A stretch of DNA of 64,000 nucleotides from Pararoseomonas sp. SCSIO 73927 (GTDB lineage: Bacteria > Pseudomonadota > Alphaproteobacteria > Acetobacterales > Acetobacteraceae): NCBI RefSeq assembly GCF_037040815.1, contig NZ_CP146232.1:248001-312000 (forward strand), written 5' to 3'. The position numbers were made by a program, and so were the translations under genes. This document shows, piece after piece, positions 23,533-32,447 of the stretch. Position 1 is the stretch's first letter; every line of letters begins with the position of its first letter. The notes under the pieces were generated by a model. It was given only the letters and a program-made list of their open reading frames with translations, was not told the origin of the DNA and did no database searches.

Positions 23533-23568
23533 CCGGGGAGAGGAAGAATTACTTCTTCCTCTCCCCGG
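23533..23568 (-). terminator. Long hairpin after the minus-strand peptide-binding-protein gene
   Basis: A perfect 16-bp inverted repeat (arms 23533-23548 and 23553-23568, loop TTAC) lies 20 bp beyond the stop at 23589. No long T run follows, but the purine-rich arm and position suggest transcription stops or the mRNA end is stabilised here. Confidence 0.55.
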
Positions 23569-23588
23569 GACAGACCGGAACCGCAGGA

Positions 23589-25205
23589 TCAGGCCGGCTT
23601 GGCTTCCATGGCGACGCTGCGCTCGTCGGCGCGCGCGTTGTAGTCGAGGCCGCGCTTCACGGCCCACACGTTCACCAGCTGCATCAGCGGGATGAAGGCC
23701 AGGTCGTCCATGGCGATCTTCACGCCTTCCTGCAGCAGCTTCTCGCGCGCCGCGTCGTCGAGGGTGGAGGTGGCGCGGGCGGTCACCTCGTCCAGGCGCG
23801 GGTTGGAGTAGCGGCCGTTATTGTTGGCGCCGAGGCGGGAGGCCTGGTTGTAGGTGCTGAGGATGTTGACGAGGGTATAGGCGGCCTCGCCGGTGGTGCT
23901 GGCCCAGCCGAGCAGGCGGATGTCGAACTCCTGCCGGGCGTTGCGGGCGGAGAAGCTGGCCCAGGGCGCGGCCTCCACCGCGGTCTGGACGCCGATGCGG
24001 GTCCACATCTGTCCGATGGCCTGGATGATGCGGGAGTCGTTGGGGTAGCGGTCGTTCGGGCCGTGCAGGGTGAGCTTCAGCCCCTGGGGGAAGCCGGCCT
24101 CGGCGAGGAGGGCCTTGGCGCGGTCGGGGCTGTAGGTGTCCGGCTTCACCTCGGGGTTGTGGCTGTAGGTGCCGGGGGCGAGCCACTGGCCGGTGGGCTG
24201 GGCGGTGCCCTCCATCACCTGGCGGCAGAGGGCCTCGCGGTTGATGGCGGCGGAGAGGGCCTGGCGGAACTTGAGGTTGCGGAAGGGGTTGGTCGCCAGC
24301 TTCTGCCCGTTGAGGTCGGTGGCGAAGTTCGGTGCGCCTTCCCGGGAGAAATCGGGGAAGAGGTAGATGACGCGCAGGCCCTGGGTCTCCACCACCTTCA
24401 CACGGCTCTCGCGGCGGAGCTTGGCGATGTCGGAGGTGGGGACCTGGTCGATCATGTCCACGTCGCCCGAGAGCAGGGCGGCGACGCGGCCGCTGTCATT
24501 GCCCATGAAGCGGTAGGAGACGCGGGCCCAGGGCTGCTTCGGGCCGAACCAGGCGTCGTTGCGGACCAGCTCCGTGCGGTCGCCCGGGGTGTAGGAGGCG
24601 AGCTTGTAGGGGCCGGTGCCGATGGCGGCACGGCCGTTGTTGTAGTCCTCCGTGGCCGTGCCGTTCACGTGCTTGGCGATGACGGCGACGGCGGCGAGGT
24701 CGGTGGGGACCAGCGGGGCCGGGCCTTCCGTGTGGAAGCGGACCGTCAGCGGGTCCACGATCTCCACGCGCTTGATGGAGCGGACGAAGCCGCCGAAGCC
24801 GCCGGGGGAGTTGGGGACGTTCGGCGTGCGCTCCACCGTGAAGGCCACGTCCTCGGCGGTGAAGTCGCGGCCGTCGTGCCACTTCACGCCGGGGCGGAGC
24901 TTGAACTCCCACACCGTGTCGGAGACGGGGGTCCAGGAGAGGGCGAGGCCGGGCTGCAGGCGGGCCTGGGCGTCGCGCTCCACCAGCCGGTCGAAGATGT
25001 GCATGGCCAGGCCGTTGTTGGGCGAGGCGTTGTAGAAGTGCGGATCGACCGAGGTGATGGCGCCGCCGATGCCGATGGTTAGGGTGCCGTTGCCCGGCAC
25101 GGCGGCCGTCTGCGCCTCGGCGGCCAGGGGGGCGAGGCCGCCGGAGATGGCGGCCATGGCGGCGGGCGCGGTGATGAAGAGGCGGCGGGAGACGGGTTCG
25201 GACAA
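23589..25205 (-). CDS. ABC transporter substrate-binding protein, peptide type (SBP family 5)
   Basis: 538 aa from a TTG at 25205, chosen because AGGAGAG lies 6 nt upstream. The N-terminus has a twin-Arg-like signal, SRRLFITAPAAMAAISGG, ending AEAQ. SBP_bac_5 motifs follow: SVDPHFYNASPN, the EFKLRPGVKWHDG motif with FTAEDVAFT, AIGTGPYKLASYTPGD and DRYPNDSRIIQAIGQMW. It is periplasmic and delivers oligopeptides or similar ligands to a Dpp-type permease. It is divergent from, and about as long as, the second binding protein at 25314, sharing many identical segments. Confidence 0.92.
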   Translation of the reverse strand: MSEPVSRRLFITAPAAMAAISGGLAPLAAEAQTAAVPGNGTLTIGIGGAITSVDPHFYNASPNNGLAMHIFDRLVERDAQARLQPGLALSWTPVSDTVWEFKLRPGVKWHDGRDFTAEDVAFTVERTPNVPNSPGGFGGFVRSIKRVEIVDPLTVRFHTEGPAPLVPTDLAAVAVIAKHVNGTATEDYNNGRAAIGTGPYKLASYTPGDRTELVRNDAWFGPKQPWARVSYRFMGNDSGRVAALLSGDVDMIDQVPTSDIAKLRRESRVKVVETQGLRVIYLFPDFSREGAPNFATDLNGQKLATNPFRNLKFRQALSAAINREALCRQVMEGTAQPTGQWLAPGTYSHNPEVKPDTYSPDRAKALLAEAGFPQGLKLTLHGPNDRYPNDSRIIQAIGQMWTRIGVQTAVEAAPWASFSARNARQEFDIRLLGWASTTGEAAYTLVNILSTYNQASRLGANNNGRYSNPRLDEVTARATSTLDDAAREKLLQEGVKIAMDDLAFIPLMQLVNVWAVKRGLDYNARADERSVAMEAKPA

Positions 25206-25313
25206 GGTCAGCTCTCCTGGATTTAATGCGTTGGCGCGCAAACTAGCGGCAGGATGGGGGGACTGCTAGAACACAGCCTTGGGAAGGCGCCATCGGGAAA
25301 CCCGGGGGACTGG

Positions 25314-26897
25314 ATGAAGAAGTTTGCATCGGCGGCCGTAAGGGCCGCCCTTTCCGCATTCGTGGTCGCAGGCGCCCTTCCGGCGGCCGCCCAGACGCTG
25401 AACCTGGCGGTGGGGGCGCCCGTCACCTCGATCGATCCGCACTACCACGCGCTGTCGCCGAACTACGCCGTGGCGGACATGCTGTTCGACAGCCTGACGG
25501 CCTTCGACGCCCAGGCGCGCGTCCAGCCGCGGCTGGCGGAGAGCTGGAAGCCGGTGGCGGAGGATGTGTGGGAGTTCAAGCTCCGCCCCAACGTGACCTT
25601 CCACAACGGGAACGCCTTCACGGCCGAGGACGTGGCCTTCACCATCGCCCGCGTCCCGACGGTGCCGAACAGCCCCTCCTCCTACGGGATCTACACCCGC
25701 GCCATCACGCGGGTGGAGGTGGTGGACCCGCTGACGGTGCGCTTCCACACCAATGGCGCCTACCCGCTGCTGCCGGTGGATCTCGGGCAGATCCAGATGC
25801 TGGACAGCGAGACCCACGCGAACCCGGCGACGGAGGATTTCAACTCCGGCCGGCTGGCGATCGGGACCGGGCCGTTCCGGATGGTGAGCTACCGCAGCGG
25901 CGACCGGATCGAGTACCAGCGCAACGAGGGCTATTTCGGCCCGCGGCCGCACTGGCAGCGCGTGAACTACCGGATGATCACGAACGACGCGGCGCGGACG
26001 GCGGCGCTGCTCTCCGGCGACGTGGACTTCATCGACCAGGTGCCGACCTCCGACATCGCCAAGCTGCGCGGCGACAGCCGGGTGCAGCTGAGCGAGGCGG
26101 ATGGGCTGCGGCTGATCTTCCTGGCGCTGGGGCACAGCCACGAGACGAACGCGCCCTTCATCACGGATAATGACGGCAAGCCGCTGGGGCGGAACCCGCT
26201 GCGCGATGCCCGGGTGCGCCGGGCGCTCTCCATGGCGGTGGATCGGCAGGCGGTGGTGGAGCGGGTGATGGAGGGGGCCGCGCTGCCCACCACGCAGCTT
26301 CTGCCCCCCACCGCCTATGGCGCGCTGCCGGACCGGGTGGTGGGCCGGGCGGACCCGGACGCGGCGCGGCGGCTGCTGGCGGAGGCGGGGTATCCCCAGG
26401 GCTTCCGCATCCAGCTGAACGGGCCGAACGACCGCTACATGAACGACGCCCGGATCATCCAGGCGATCGGGCAGATGTGGACGCGCATCGGCATCCGCAC
26501 GTCCGTGGAGGGGCAGCCCTGGGCGACCTTCGTGGCACGGGCCGGGCGGCAGGAATTCTCCGCCATGCTGGTGGGCTGGGGCACCTCCTCCGGCGAGCCG
26601 ACGAGCCCGCTGCGCTCCCTGCTGGCGACCGCGAACCCGCAGCGGGGCTGGGGCGGGTCCAACCGCGGGCGCTACTCCAACCCCGCGATGGACGAGAAGC
26701 TGGCCGAGGCGCTGCGGACGCTGGACGACGCGAAGCGCGAGGCGATCCTGCGCGAGGCGACGACCCTGGCGATGGACGACGTGGGCATCATTCCCATCCA
26801 CATCCAGAAGAACATCTGGGCGATGCGGCGGGGCCTGCGGCACGAGGCGCGGGCGGATGAGCTGACGCGCGCGCAGGATGTGAGCCCGGCCCAGTAG
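25314..26897 (+). CDS. ABC transporter substrate-binding protein, peptide type (SBP family 5)
   Basis: 527 aa from the ATG at 25314 with a Sec signal peptide (AALSAFVVAGALPAAAQ). Family motifs: SIDPHYHALSPNYAVADMLFD, EFKLRPNVTFHNGN, FTAEDVAFTIARV, AIGTGPFRMVSYRSGD, DRYMNDARIIQAIGQMW. It is the first gene of a plus-strand dpp-type operon and is 22 bp before the permease gene. The close resemblance to the divergent gene at 23589 indicates duplication, and the pair may widen ligand range for a single permease. Confidence 0.93.
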   Translation: MKKFASAAVRAALSAFVVAGALPAAAQTLNLAVGAPVTSIDPHYHALSPNYAVADMLFDSLTAFDAQARVQPRLAESWKPVAEDVWEFKLRPNVTFHNGNAFTAEDVAFTIARVPTVPNSPSSYGIYTRAITRVEVVDPLTVRFHTNGAYPLLPVDLGQIQMLDSETHANPATEDFNSGRLAIGTGPFRMVSYRSGDRIEYQRNEGYFGPRPHWQRVNYRMITNDAARTAALLSGDVDFIDQVPTSDIAKLRGDSRVQLSEADGLRLIFLALGHSHETNAPFITDNDGKPLGRNPLRDARVRRALSMAVDRQAVVERVMEGAALPTTQLLPPTAYGALPDRVVGRADPDAARRLLAEAGYPQGFRIQLNGPNDRYMNDARIIQAIGQMWTRIGIRTSVEGQPWATFVARAGRQEFSAMLVGWGTSSGEPTSPLRSLLATANPQRGWGGSNRGRYSNPAMDEKLAEALRTLDDAKREAILREATTLAMDDVGIIPIHIQKNIWAMRRGLRHEARADELTRAQDVSPAQ

Positions 26898-26919
26898 GCG
26901 CCGGAGCGAGGACCGAGAG

Positions 26920-27891
26920 ATGAGTGTTTACCTGCTGCGGCGGCTGATCCAGGCGGCGCTGGTGATGCTGGCGATGTCCGTCATCGTCTTCGTGGGTGTC
27001 TATGCCATCGGCGATCCGGTGGAGATCCTGATCTCCCCGGACGCGGACCAGGCGGAGAAGGCGCGGGCCATCGCGGCGCTCGGCCTCGATAAGCCGCTGT
27101 GGCAGCAGTATTTCAGCTTCCTTGGCGCGGCGCTGCAGGGGGATCTCGGGCGGTCCTTCGTGTTCAACGAGCCGGCGCTGAAGCTGATCGCGCAGCGGGC
27201 GCCGGCGACGCTGGAGTTGGCCTTCGGGGCCACCATCATGGCCGTGATCATCGGCCTGCCGCTGGGGCTCTATGCCGGGCTGCGGCCGAAGAGCTTCGGG
27301 GCGCAGGCGATCATGACGGGGTCTATCCTCGGCTTCTCCCTGCCGACCTTCTGGGTGGGGCTGATGCTCATCATGGTCTTCGCCGTGCAGCTGGGCTGGC
27401 TGCCCAGCACCGGGCGCGGGGAGACGGTGGAGATCCTGGGGATGCGCTGGTCCTTCCTGACCCTGAACGGGCTGGCGCACATGGCGATGCCGGCGCTGAA
27501 CCTGGCGCTGTTCAAAATCAGCCTTGTCATCCGCCTGACCCGCGCGGGCGTGCGGGAGACGATGCTGATGGACTACGTGAAGTTCGCCCGCGCGAAGGGG
27601 CTTTCCCCGAGCCGGGTGATCGGCGTGCACGTGTTCAAGAACATCCTGATCCCCGTGGTGACGGTGGTGGGGCTGGAGCTTGGCTCGACGATTGCATTCT
27701 CGGTGGTGACGGAGAGCGTCTTCGCATGGCCGGGCATGGGCAAGCTGATCATCGACAGCATCAACGTGCTCGACCGTCCCGTGATCGTCGCCTACCTCAT
27801 GAGCATCGTGCTGATGTTCATCATCATCAACCTGGTGGTGGACCTGCTCTACTCGGTGCTTGATCCCCGCGTGCGCCTGGAGAGCAAGTGA
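26920..27891 (+). CDS. dppB: Dipeptide-type ABC transporter permease (DppB-like)
   Basis: 323 aa. N-terminal MSVYLLRRLIQAALVMLAMSVIVF membrane anchor (here in shortened form YLLRRLIQAALVMLAM), a large periplasmic loop with ALGLDKPLWQQY, then five more helices. The EAA-like cytoplasmic loop appears as DYVKFARAKGLSPSRVIGVHVFKN. It forms half of the membrane channel with the next gene. GAGG about 10 nt upstream gives the start. Confidence 0.94.
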   Translation: MSVYLLRRLIQAALVMLAMSVIVFVGVYAIGDPVEILISPDADQAEKARAIAALGLDKPLWQQYFSFLGAALQGDLGRSFVFNEPALKLIAQRAPATLELAFGATIMAVIIGLPLGLYAGLRPKSFGAQAIMTGSILGFSLPTFWVGLMLIMVFAVQLGWLPSTGRGETVEILGMRWSFLTLNGLAHMAMPALNLALFKISLVIRLTRAGVRETMLMDYVKFARAKGLSPSRVIGVHVFKNILIPVVTVVGLELGSTIAFSVVTESVFAWPGMGKLIIDSINVLDRPVIVAYLMSIVLMFIIINLVVDLLYSVLDPRVRLESK

Positions 27892-28814
27892 TGAGCGCGA
27901 CGACGGCCGGCAGCACCGCCCCTGCCAAAGCGCCCCGGGTGGAGACGCCGCTGCGGCGCTTCGTCCTGGACTTCGCGGAGAGCAAGCTGGCGCTCGGGGC
28001 GCTGGTGGTGTTCCTGGCGATCGTGCTGGTGGCAATCCTCGCGCCCTGGATCGCGCCGCAGAACCCCTACGACCTCGCGCAGCTCGACATCATGGACGGG
28101 CGGCTGGAGCCGGGCTCGGTGAGCGAGGGCACGGGCATGACCTACTGGCTCGGCACGGATGACCAGGGGCGCGACATGCTCTCCGGCATCATGTACGGGC
28201 TTCGGATCAGCCTCGTGGTGGGGGCCGGCTCCGCGATCGTGGCGGCGTTCGTCGGCGCCTCGCTCGGGATGCTCGCGGCCTATGCGGGCGGGCGGACGGA
28301 TACGGTGATCATGCGGCTGGTAGACCTCCAGCTGTCGTTCCCGACCATCCTCTCCGCGCTGATGATCCTGGCCTTCCTGGGCAAGGGGATCATGAACGTC
28401 GTCATCGCGCTGATCGTGGTGGAATGGGCCTATTACGCCCGGACCGTGCGCGGCACGGCGCTGGTGGAGCGGCGGCGGGAGTATATCGAGGCGGCGCAGT
28501 GCCTGGCGCTGCCGACGCGGAGGATCATCTTCCGCCACCTGCTGCCGAACTGCATGCCGCCGCTGATCGTGGTGGCGACCATCCAGATCGCCCGCGCCAT
28601 CGCGCTGGAGGCGACGCTGTCCTTCCTGGGCCTCGGCGTACCGATCACGGAGCCGTCCCTGGGGCTGCTGATCGCCAATGGCTACGAGTACATGCTCTCC
28701 GGCAAGTACTGGATCTCCTTCTACCCGGGCATTGCGCTGCTGATCACCATCGTCTCGATCAACCTGGTCGGCGACCACCTGCGCGACGTCCTCAACCCAC
28801 GGCTGAAGAAGTAA
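27891..28814 (+). CDS. dppC: Dipeptide-type ABC transporter permease (DppC-like)
   Basis: 307 aa from the ATG at 27891, overlapping the dppB stop (TGATG). Features of the DppC family: one N-terminal helix (LALGALVVFLAIVLVAILAPWIAP), GTDDQGRDMLSGIMYGLRISL, and the EAA loop REYIEAAQCLALPTRRIIFRHLLPN. It ends 2 bp before the first ATPase gene. Confidence 0.94.
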   Translation: MSATTAGSTAPAKAPRVETPLRRFVLDFAESKLALGALVVFLAIVLVAILAPWIAPQNPYDLAQLDIMDGRLEPGSVSEGTGMTYWLGTDDQGRDMLSGIMYGLRISLVVGAGSAIVAAFVGASLGMLAAYAGGRTDTVIMRLVDLQLSFPTILSALMILAFLGKGIMNVVIALIVVEWAYYARTVRGTALVERRREYIEAAQCLALPTRRIIFRHLLPNCMPPLIVVATIQIARAIALEATLSFLGLGVPITEPSLGLLIANGYEYMLSGKYWISFYPGIALLITIVSINLVGDHLRDVLNPRLKK

Positions 28815-28816
28815 AC

Positions 28817-29824
28817 GTGGAACCCAGCATTCCCGCCTCCGCGGCGCGCCCCACCCTGCAGGTGCGGAACCTGCAGACCCGGTTCTTCACCCGCGCGGGC
28901 GTGGTGCCGGCCGTCAACGACGTCTCCTTCAACGTGGGCCGCGGCAAGGTGCTGGGGCTGGTGGGGGAGTCCGGCTCCGGCAAGACCGTGACGGGCTTCT
29001 CCATCATGCGGCTGGTGGACGAGCCCGGGCGGATCACCGGGGGCGAGATCCTGTTCGACGGGCGGGACCTGGTGAAAGCCTCCGAGGAGGAGATGCGGCA
29101 GCTCCGGGGCAACCGGATCGCCATGATCTTCCAAGATCCGATGATGACGCTGAACCCGGTCCTGCGCATCGACACGCAGATGATCGAGACGATGCAGGCG
29201 CATACCCGGATCAGCAAGGAGGACGCCCGGCAGCGGGCGCGGGACACGCTGGGAATGGTCGGCATCCCCTCCCCCGACGAGCGGCTGAAGGCGTATCCGC
29301 ACCAGTTCTCGGGCGGGATGCGGCAGCGCGTGGCGATCGCCATCGCGCTGCTGCACCGGCCGGAGCTGATCGTGGCGGACGAGCCGACGACGGCGCTGGA
29401 CGTGACGATCCAGGGGCAGATCCTGGCGGAGGTGCAGAAGCTGGCGGCGACGACCGGGACCTCCATCATCTGGATCACGCACGACCTGTCCGTGGTGGCG
29501 GGGTTGGCCGACGACATCGCGGTGATGTACGCGGGGGAGATCGCGGAGTACGGCGCCGTCTCCGACGTGCTGGACCATCCGCTGCACCCCTACACGCACG
29601 GGCTGCTGGGCTCGGTCCCCAGCCGGAACCGGCGGGGGGAGCCGCTGCGGCAGATTCCCGGTACCACCCCATCGCTCCTGAGCCTGCCGCCGGGCTGCCC
29701 TTTCCAGGGCCGCTGCCCGCGGGCGGCGGATGTATGCCGGCAGGTGCCGCCGATGGCGGAGATCCTGCCCGCGCACGAGGCGCGGTGCTTCCGCCCCCAT
29801 CTTGAGAATGCGGAGGCGGCATGA
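28817..29824 (+). CDS. dppD: Dipeptide-type ABC transporter ATP-binding protein (DppD-like)
   Basis: 335 aa from a GTG at 28817. Walker A GESGSGKT, Q-loop MIFQDPMMTLNPV, signature FSGGMRQRVAIAIAL, Walker B LIVADEPTTALD, and the H-loop WITHDL are all intact. The C-terminal oligopeptide-transporter motif GCPFQGRCPRAADVC contains the Cys cluster seen in this family. Confidence 0.95.
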   Translation: MEPSIPASAARPTLQVRNLQTRFFTRAGVVPAVNDVSFNVGRGKVLGLVGESGSGKTVTGFSIMRLVDEPGRITGGEILFDGRDLVKASEEEMRQLRGNRIAMIFQDPMMTLNPVLRIDTQMIETMQAHTRISKEDARQRARDTLGMVGIPSPDERLKAYPHQFSGGMRQRVAIAIALLHRPELIVADEPTTALDVTIQGQILAEVQKLAATTGTSIIWITHDLSVVAGLADDIAVMYAGEIAEYGAVSDVLDHPLHPYTHGLLGSVPSRNRRGEPLRQIPGTTPSLLSLPPGCPFQGRCPRAADVCRQVPPMAEILPAHEARCFRPHLENAEAA

Positions 29825-30888
29825 GCGCGACCGTGGCTTCTTCCCCTGCCCCGGCCTCCGTGATGCCGGGCACGGACAAGATGATCGAGGTGGTGGGGGT
29901 GTCCCGCCGCTTCGCCAAGCGGCTGGACTTCGCGGGCAAGATCATGGCGAAGCTCGGCGCGCCTCTCCGCGACGAGGTGGTGCACGCCGTGGACAAGGTG
30001 GACCTGACCATCCGCCGCGGCGAGGTGGTGGGGCTGGTCGGGGAATCCGGCTGCGGCAAGTCCACGCTGGGGCGCATGGTGGCGGGGATTCTGCCGCCCT
30101 CGGACGGCTCCATCCTGTGGAAGGGGCGCGACCGCGCGGGGCTGCACGGGAAGGAGGCGCGGGCGGCGACGCTGCAGGCGCAGATGATCTTCCAGGACCC
30201 GATGTCCTCGCTGAACCCGCGCATGAAGGTGGCGGACATCATCGGCGAGGCGCCGCTGTTCCACGGCCTGACCAACCGCGCGGGGCTTCCGGCCTATCTC
30301 GATGAGCAGATGCGGCGGGCGGGGCTCGATCCCTCCTTCAAGTCGCGCTACCCGCACCAGTTCTCGGGCGGGCAGCGGCAGCGCATCGGAATTGCGCGGG
30401 CGCTTGCGGTGCAGCCGGAGTTCCTGGTCTGCGACGAATCCGTGGCGGCGCTGGATGTCTCCATCCAGGCGCAGATCCTGAACCTGTTCATGAAGCTGCG
30501 GCGGGAGCTGAACCTCACCTACCTCTTCATCTCCCACGACCTGGGCGTGGTGGAGCACCTGAGCGACCGGGTGGTGATCATGTACCTGGGGCGCGTGGTG
30601 GAGGAGGCGGCGACGGAGACCGTCTTCGCCCGCGCGAACCATCCCTACACGCAGTCCCTGCTCTCGGCGGTGCCGCGGATCGAGGCGCGGAAGAAGGCCT
30701 TCGCGACGGTGAAGGGGGAGATCCCCTCCCCGCTCAACCCGCCGGCGGGGTGCCACTTCCACCCGCGCTGCCCGCACGCCTTCGACCGGTGCCGGGTGGA
30801 GATCCCCGCCCTGAAGGAGGTGGCGCCGGGGCACAAGAGCCGGTGCCACCTGAACGACCTGCCGAACCACGGCGGGATGCCGGTCTGA
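29821..30888 (+). CDS. dppF: Dipeptide-type ABC transporter ATP-binding protein (DppF-like)
   Basis: 355 aa, ATG overlapping the dppD stop (ATGA). Walker A GESGCGKST, Q-loop MIFQDPMSSLNPR, signature FSGGQRQRIGIARAL, Walker B FLVCDESVAALD (Ser in place of the usual Pro after DE, a common variant in this group) and C-terminal GCHFHPRCPHAFDRC. A lysine-rich insertion (KRLDFAGKIMAKLGAPL) follows the first strand, as in other DppF proteins of this type. Confidence 0.95.
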   Translation: MSATVASSPAPASVMPGTDKMIEVVGVSRRFAKRLDFAGKIMAKLGAPLRDEVVHAVDKVDLTIRRGEVVGLVGESGCGKSTLGRMVAGILPPSDGSILWKGRDRAGLHGKEARAATLQAQMIFQDPMSSLNPRMKVADIIGEAPLFHGLTNRAGLPAYLDEQMRRAGLDPSFKSRYPHQFSGGQRQRIGIARALAVQPEFLVCDESVAALDVSIQAQILNLFMKLRRELNLTYLFISHDLGVVEHLSDRVVIMYLGRVVEEAATETVFARANHPYTQSLLSAVPRIEARKKAFATVKGEIPSPLNPPAGCHFHPRCPHAFDRCRVEIPALKEVAPGHKSRCHLNDLPNHGGMPV

Positions 30889-31016
30889 TGCGCTTCGCGG
30901 CGGTGTTCCTGGCCCTGCTGGGGCTGGCGGCCTGCGGGGAGCGGCTGGAAGGGTCCCGGGCGGGCTCGCGCGGGGCCTATGTGGGTGGTAGTGGCGGGGT
31001 CAACGTCTCTCGTTGA
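30888..31016 (+). CDS. Tiny lipoprotein
   Basis: 42 aa, too short for most gene callers. The ATG at 30888 overlaps the dppF stop (TGATG). Residues 1-16 (MRFAAVFLALLGLAAC) are a compact signal peptide with a textbook lipobox LAAC; about 26 Gly/Ser/Arg-rich residues follow. It is likely co-expressed with the transporter. Function unknown; resembles entericidin-like small lipoproteins only in general form. Confidence 0.6.
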   Translation: MRFAAVFLALLGLAACGERLEGSRAGSRGAYVGGSGGVNVSR

Positions 31017-31026
31017 GGACCTGTCC

Positions 31027-31407
31027 ATGAGCCGCTTCGCCTTCGACCACGTGCACCTGCGCAGCCCCGATCCGGACGCGACCGGGGCCTGGTTCACGGA
31101 CAATCTGGAAGCGGTTCATGTGCGCCGCCAGGAAGGGCCGGGCAGCCTGCGGGTGGTGCTGGACTTGGGCGGGCTGAACCTGTTCATCGACCGCGTCCCG
31201 GCCTCCACGCCGGGGGTGCCGCCCGCACCCTTCCTGGGGATCGAGCACCTGGCGCTGGCGGTGAAGGGGATCGACGCCATCGTGGAGGAGCTGCGCGGCA
31301 AGGGCGTGCGGATCGTGATGGAGCCGAACAACCCGAACCCGACCACGCGGATCGCCTTCATCGAGGGGCCGGAGAGCGTGCGGGTGGAGCTGCTGGAGCG
31401 GAGCTGA
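31027..31407 (+). CDS. VOC (glyoxalase/bleomycin-resistance fold) family protein
   Basis: 126 aa from the ATG at 31027. The paired beta-alpha-beta repeats of the VOC fold are visible: FDHVHLRSPDPDATGAWFTDNL with a metal-ligand-type His, GLNLFIDRVP, then GIEHLALAVKGIDAIVEELRGKGVR and IAFIEGPESVRVELLE with the second set of His and Glu positions. Such enzymes are metal-dependent lyases, isomerases or dioxygenases; the substrate is unknown. Confidence 0.87.
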   Translation: MSRFAFDHVHLRSPDPDATGAWFTDNLEAVHVRRQEGPGSLRVVLDLGGLNLFIDRVPASTPGVPPAPFLGIEHLALAVKGIDAIVEELRGKGVRIVMEPNNPNPTTRIAFIEGPESVRVELLERS

Positions 31408-31445
31408 GCCGCTCCCCCAAGGCTTCTTTCCTCGGGCTTCTTTCC

Positions 31446-32447
31446 TCAGGGCGTCTTCCAGAAGATCACCGTGCCGAGCAGGCGTCCGTCCCCGGCCCTC
31501 GAGTAGCCGGGGATGGTGCCGGCGGGCTGCCAGCCGAGGGCGCGGTAGAGGCGCTCCCCGTCACTGTCCGCTTCCGTGTCCAGCACCAGGAGCTTGCGGC
31601 CGATGCTGCGGGCGGTCTGCTCCGCACGCTGCATGAGGGCGCGGCCGATGCCGCGGCGGCGGAAGGCAGGGTCCACCAGGAGCTTCGAGACCTCGGCCCG
31701 GTGCGGGGCGTTGGGCTGCTGCGCCAGGGCGAGGTGGACAGTGCCGGCGATCTGGCCGTCGCACCAGGCGGCGAGAAGGACCTTGCCGCCGGTGGCGACA
31801 TCGGCGGAGACGCCCCGCCAGAAGCCGCGCGCCAACTCCGGCGAGAGGGGCGGCAGGTAGTTGACCGAGGCGCCGGCGGCGACGCAGGCGACCATGATCC
31901 CGGCCAGGCGGCGTTCCGCGCTGGCGGCGGCGGCGGCGTCCAGCACCTCCACCACCACGCCCGTCGCGGGCTTGGCGTAGCGGAACTCGAGGGATTTGGA
32001 GATGTCGTCGAGGATGCGGATGGAGCCGGCGCGGACGTAGCCGCGCTTCTCGTAGAAGCGGTGCGCGGCCTCGAAGCGCGTGTCGGTCCAGAGGATCATG
32101 CGCTGGGCGCCGTGCGCGACGGCGTGGCGCTCGGCGCCGTCCAGGAGCTGATGCGCGAGGCCGGTGCCGCGGCCGGCCTTCGCGACGTACATGCGGCCGA
32201 TCTCCCAGGCCTCGTCGTCGTCGCGGAGCGGGCGGGTGGCGACCATGCCGACGAGGTCGCCGGCCTCGTCCTCGGCGGCCCAGAGGGCGCCGCCGACCTT
32301 CTCGAAATGAGTGGCGAGGGCGCGGAGCTCGGGAACCTCCGCGTCCACGTCCAGCACGCAGTTCGGGTACTCCGCCCAGGCATCACCAATCAGGCGGATG
32401 AAGCCTTCCGCGTCCTCGTCGCGACCCGGGCGGAGGGTGATGCTCAA
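31446..32447 (-). CDS. GNAT acetyltransferase with two tandem domains
   Basis: 333 aa. First GNAT domain about 1-160 with GRMYVAKAGRGTGLAHQLLDGAERHA (acetyl-CoA loop RGTGLA) and FYEKRGYVRAG. Second domain about 170-333 with KLLVDPAFRRRGIGRALMQRAEQ (loop RRRGIGRA) and LYRALGWQPAGTIPGY. Both CoA-binding loops look functional. Acceptor unknown. Its ATG overlaps the stop of the upstream aminotransferase gene (ATGA), suggesting co-expression. Confidence 0.9.
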   Translation of the reverse strand: MSITLRPGRDEDAEGFIRLIGDAWAEYPNCVLDVDAEVPELRALATHFEKVGGALWAAEDEAGDLVGMVATRPLRDDDEAWEIGRMYVAKAGRGTGLAHQLLDGAERHAVAHGAQRMILWTDTRFEAAHRFYEKRGYVRAGSIRILDDISKSLEFRYAKPATGVVVEVLDAAAAASAERRLAGIMVACVAAGASVNYLPPLSPELARGFWRGVSADVATGGKVLLAAWCDGQIAGTVHLALAQQPNAPHRAEVSKLLVDPAFRRRGIGRALMQRAEQTARSIGRKLLVLDTEADSDGERLYRALGWQPAGTIPGYSRAGDGRLLGTVIFWKTP

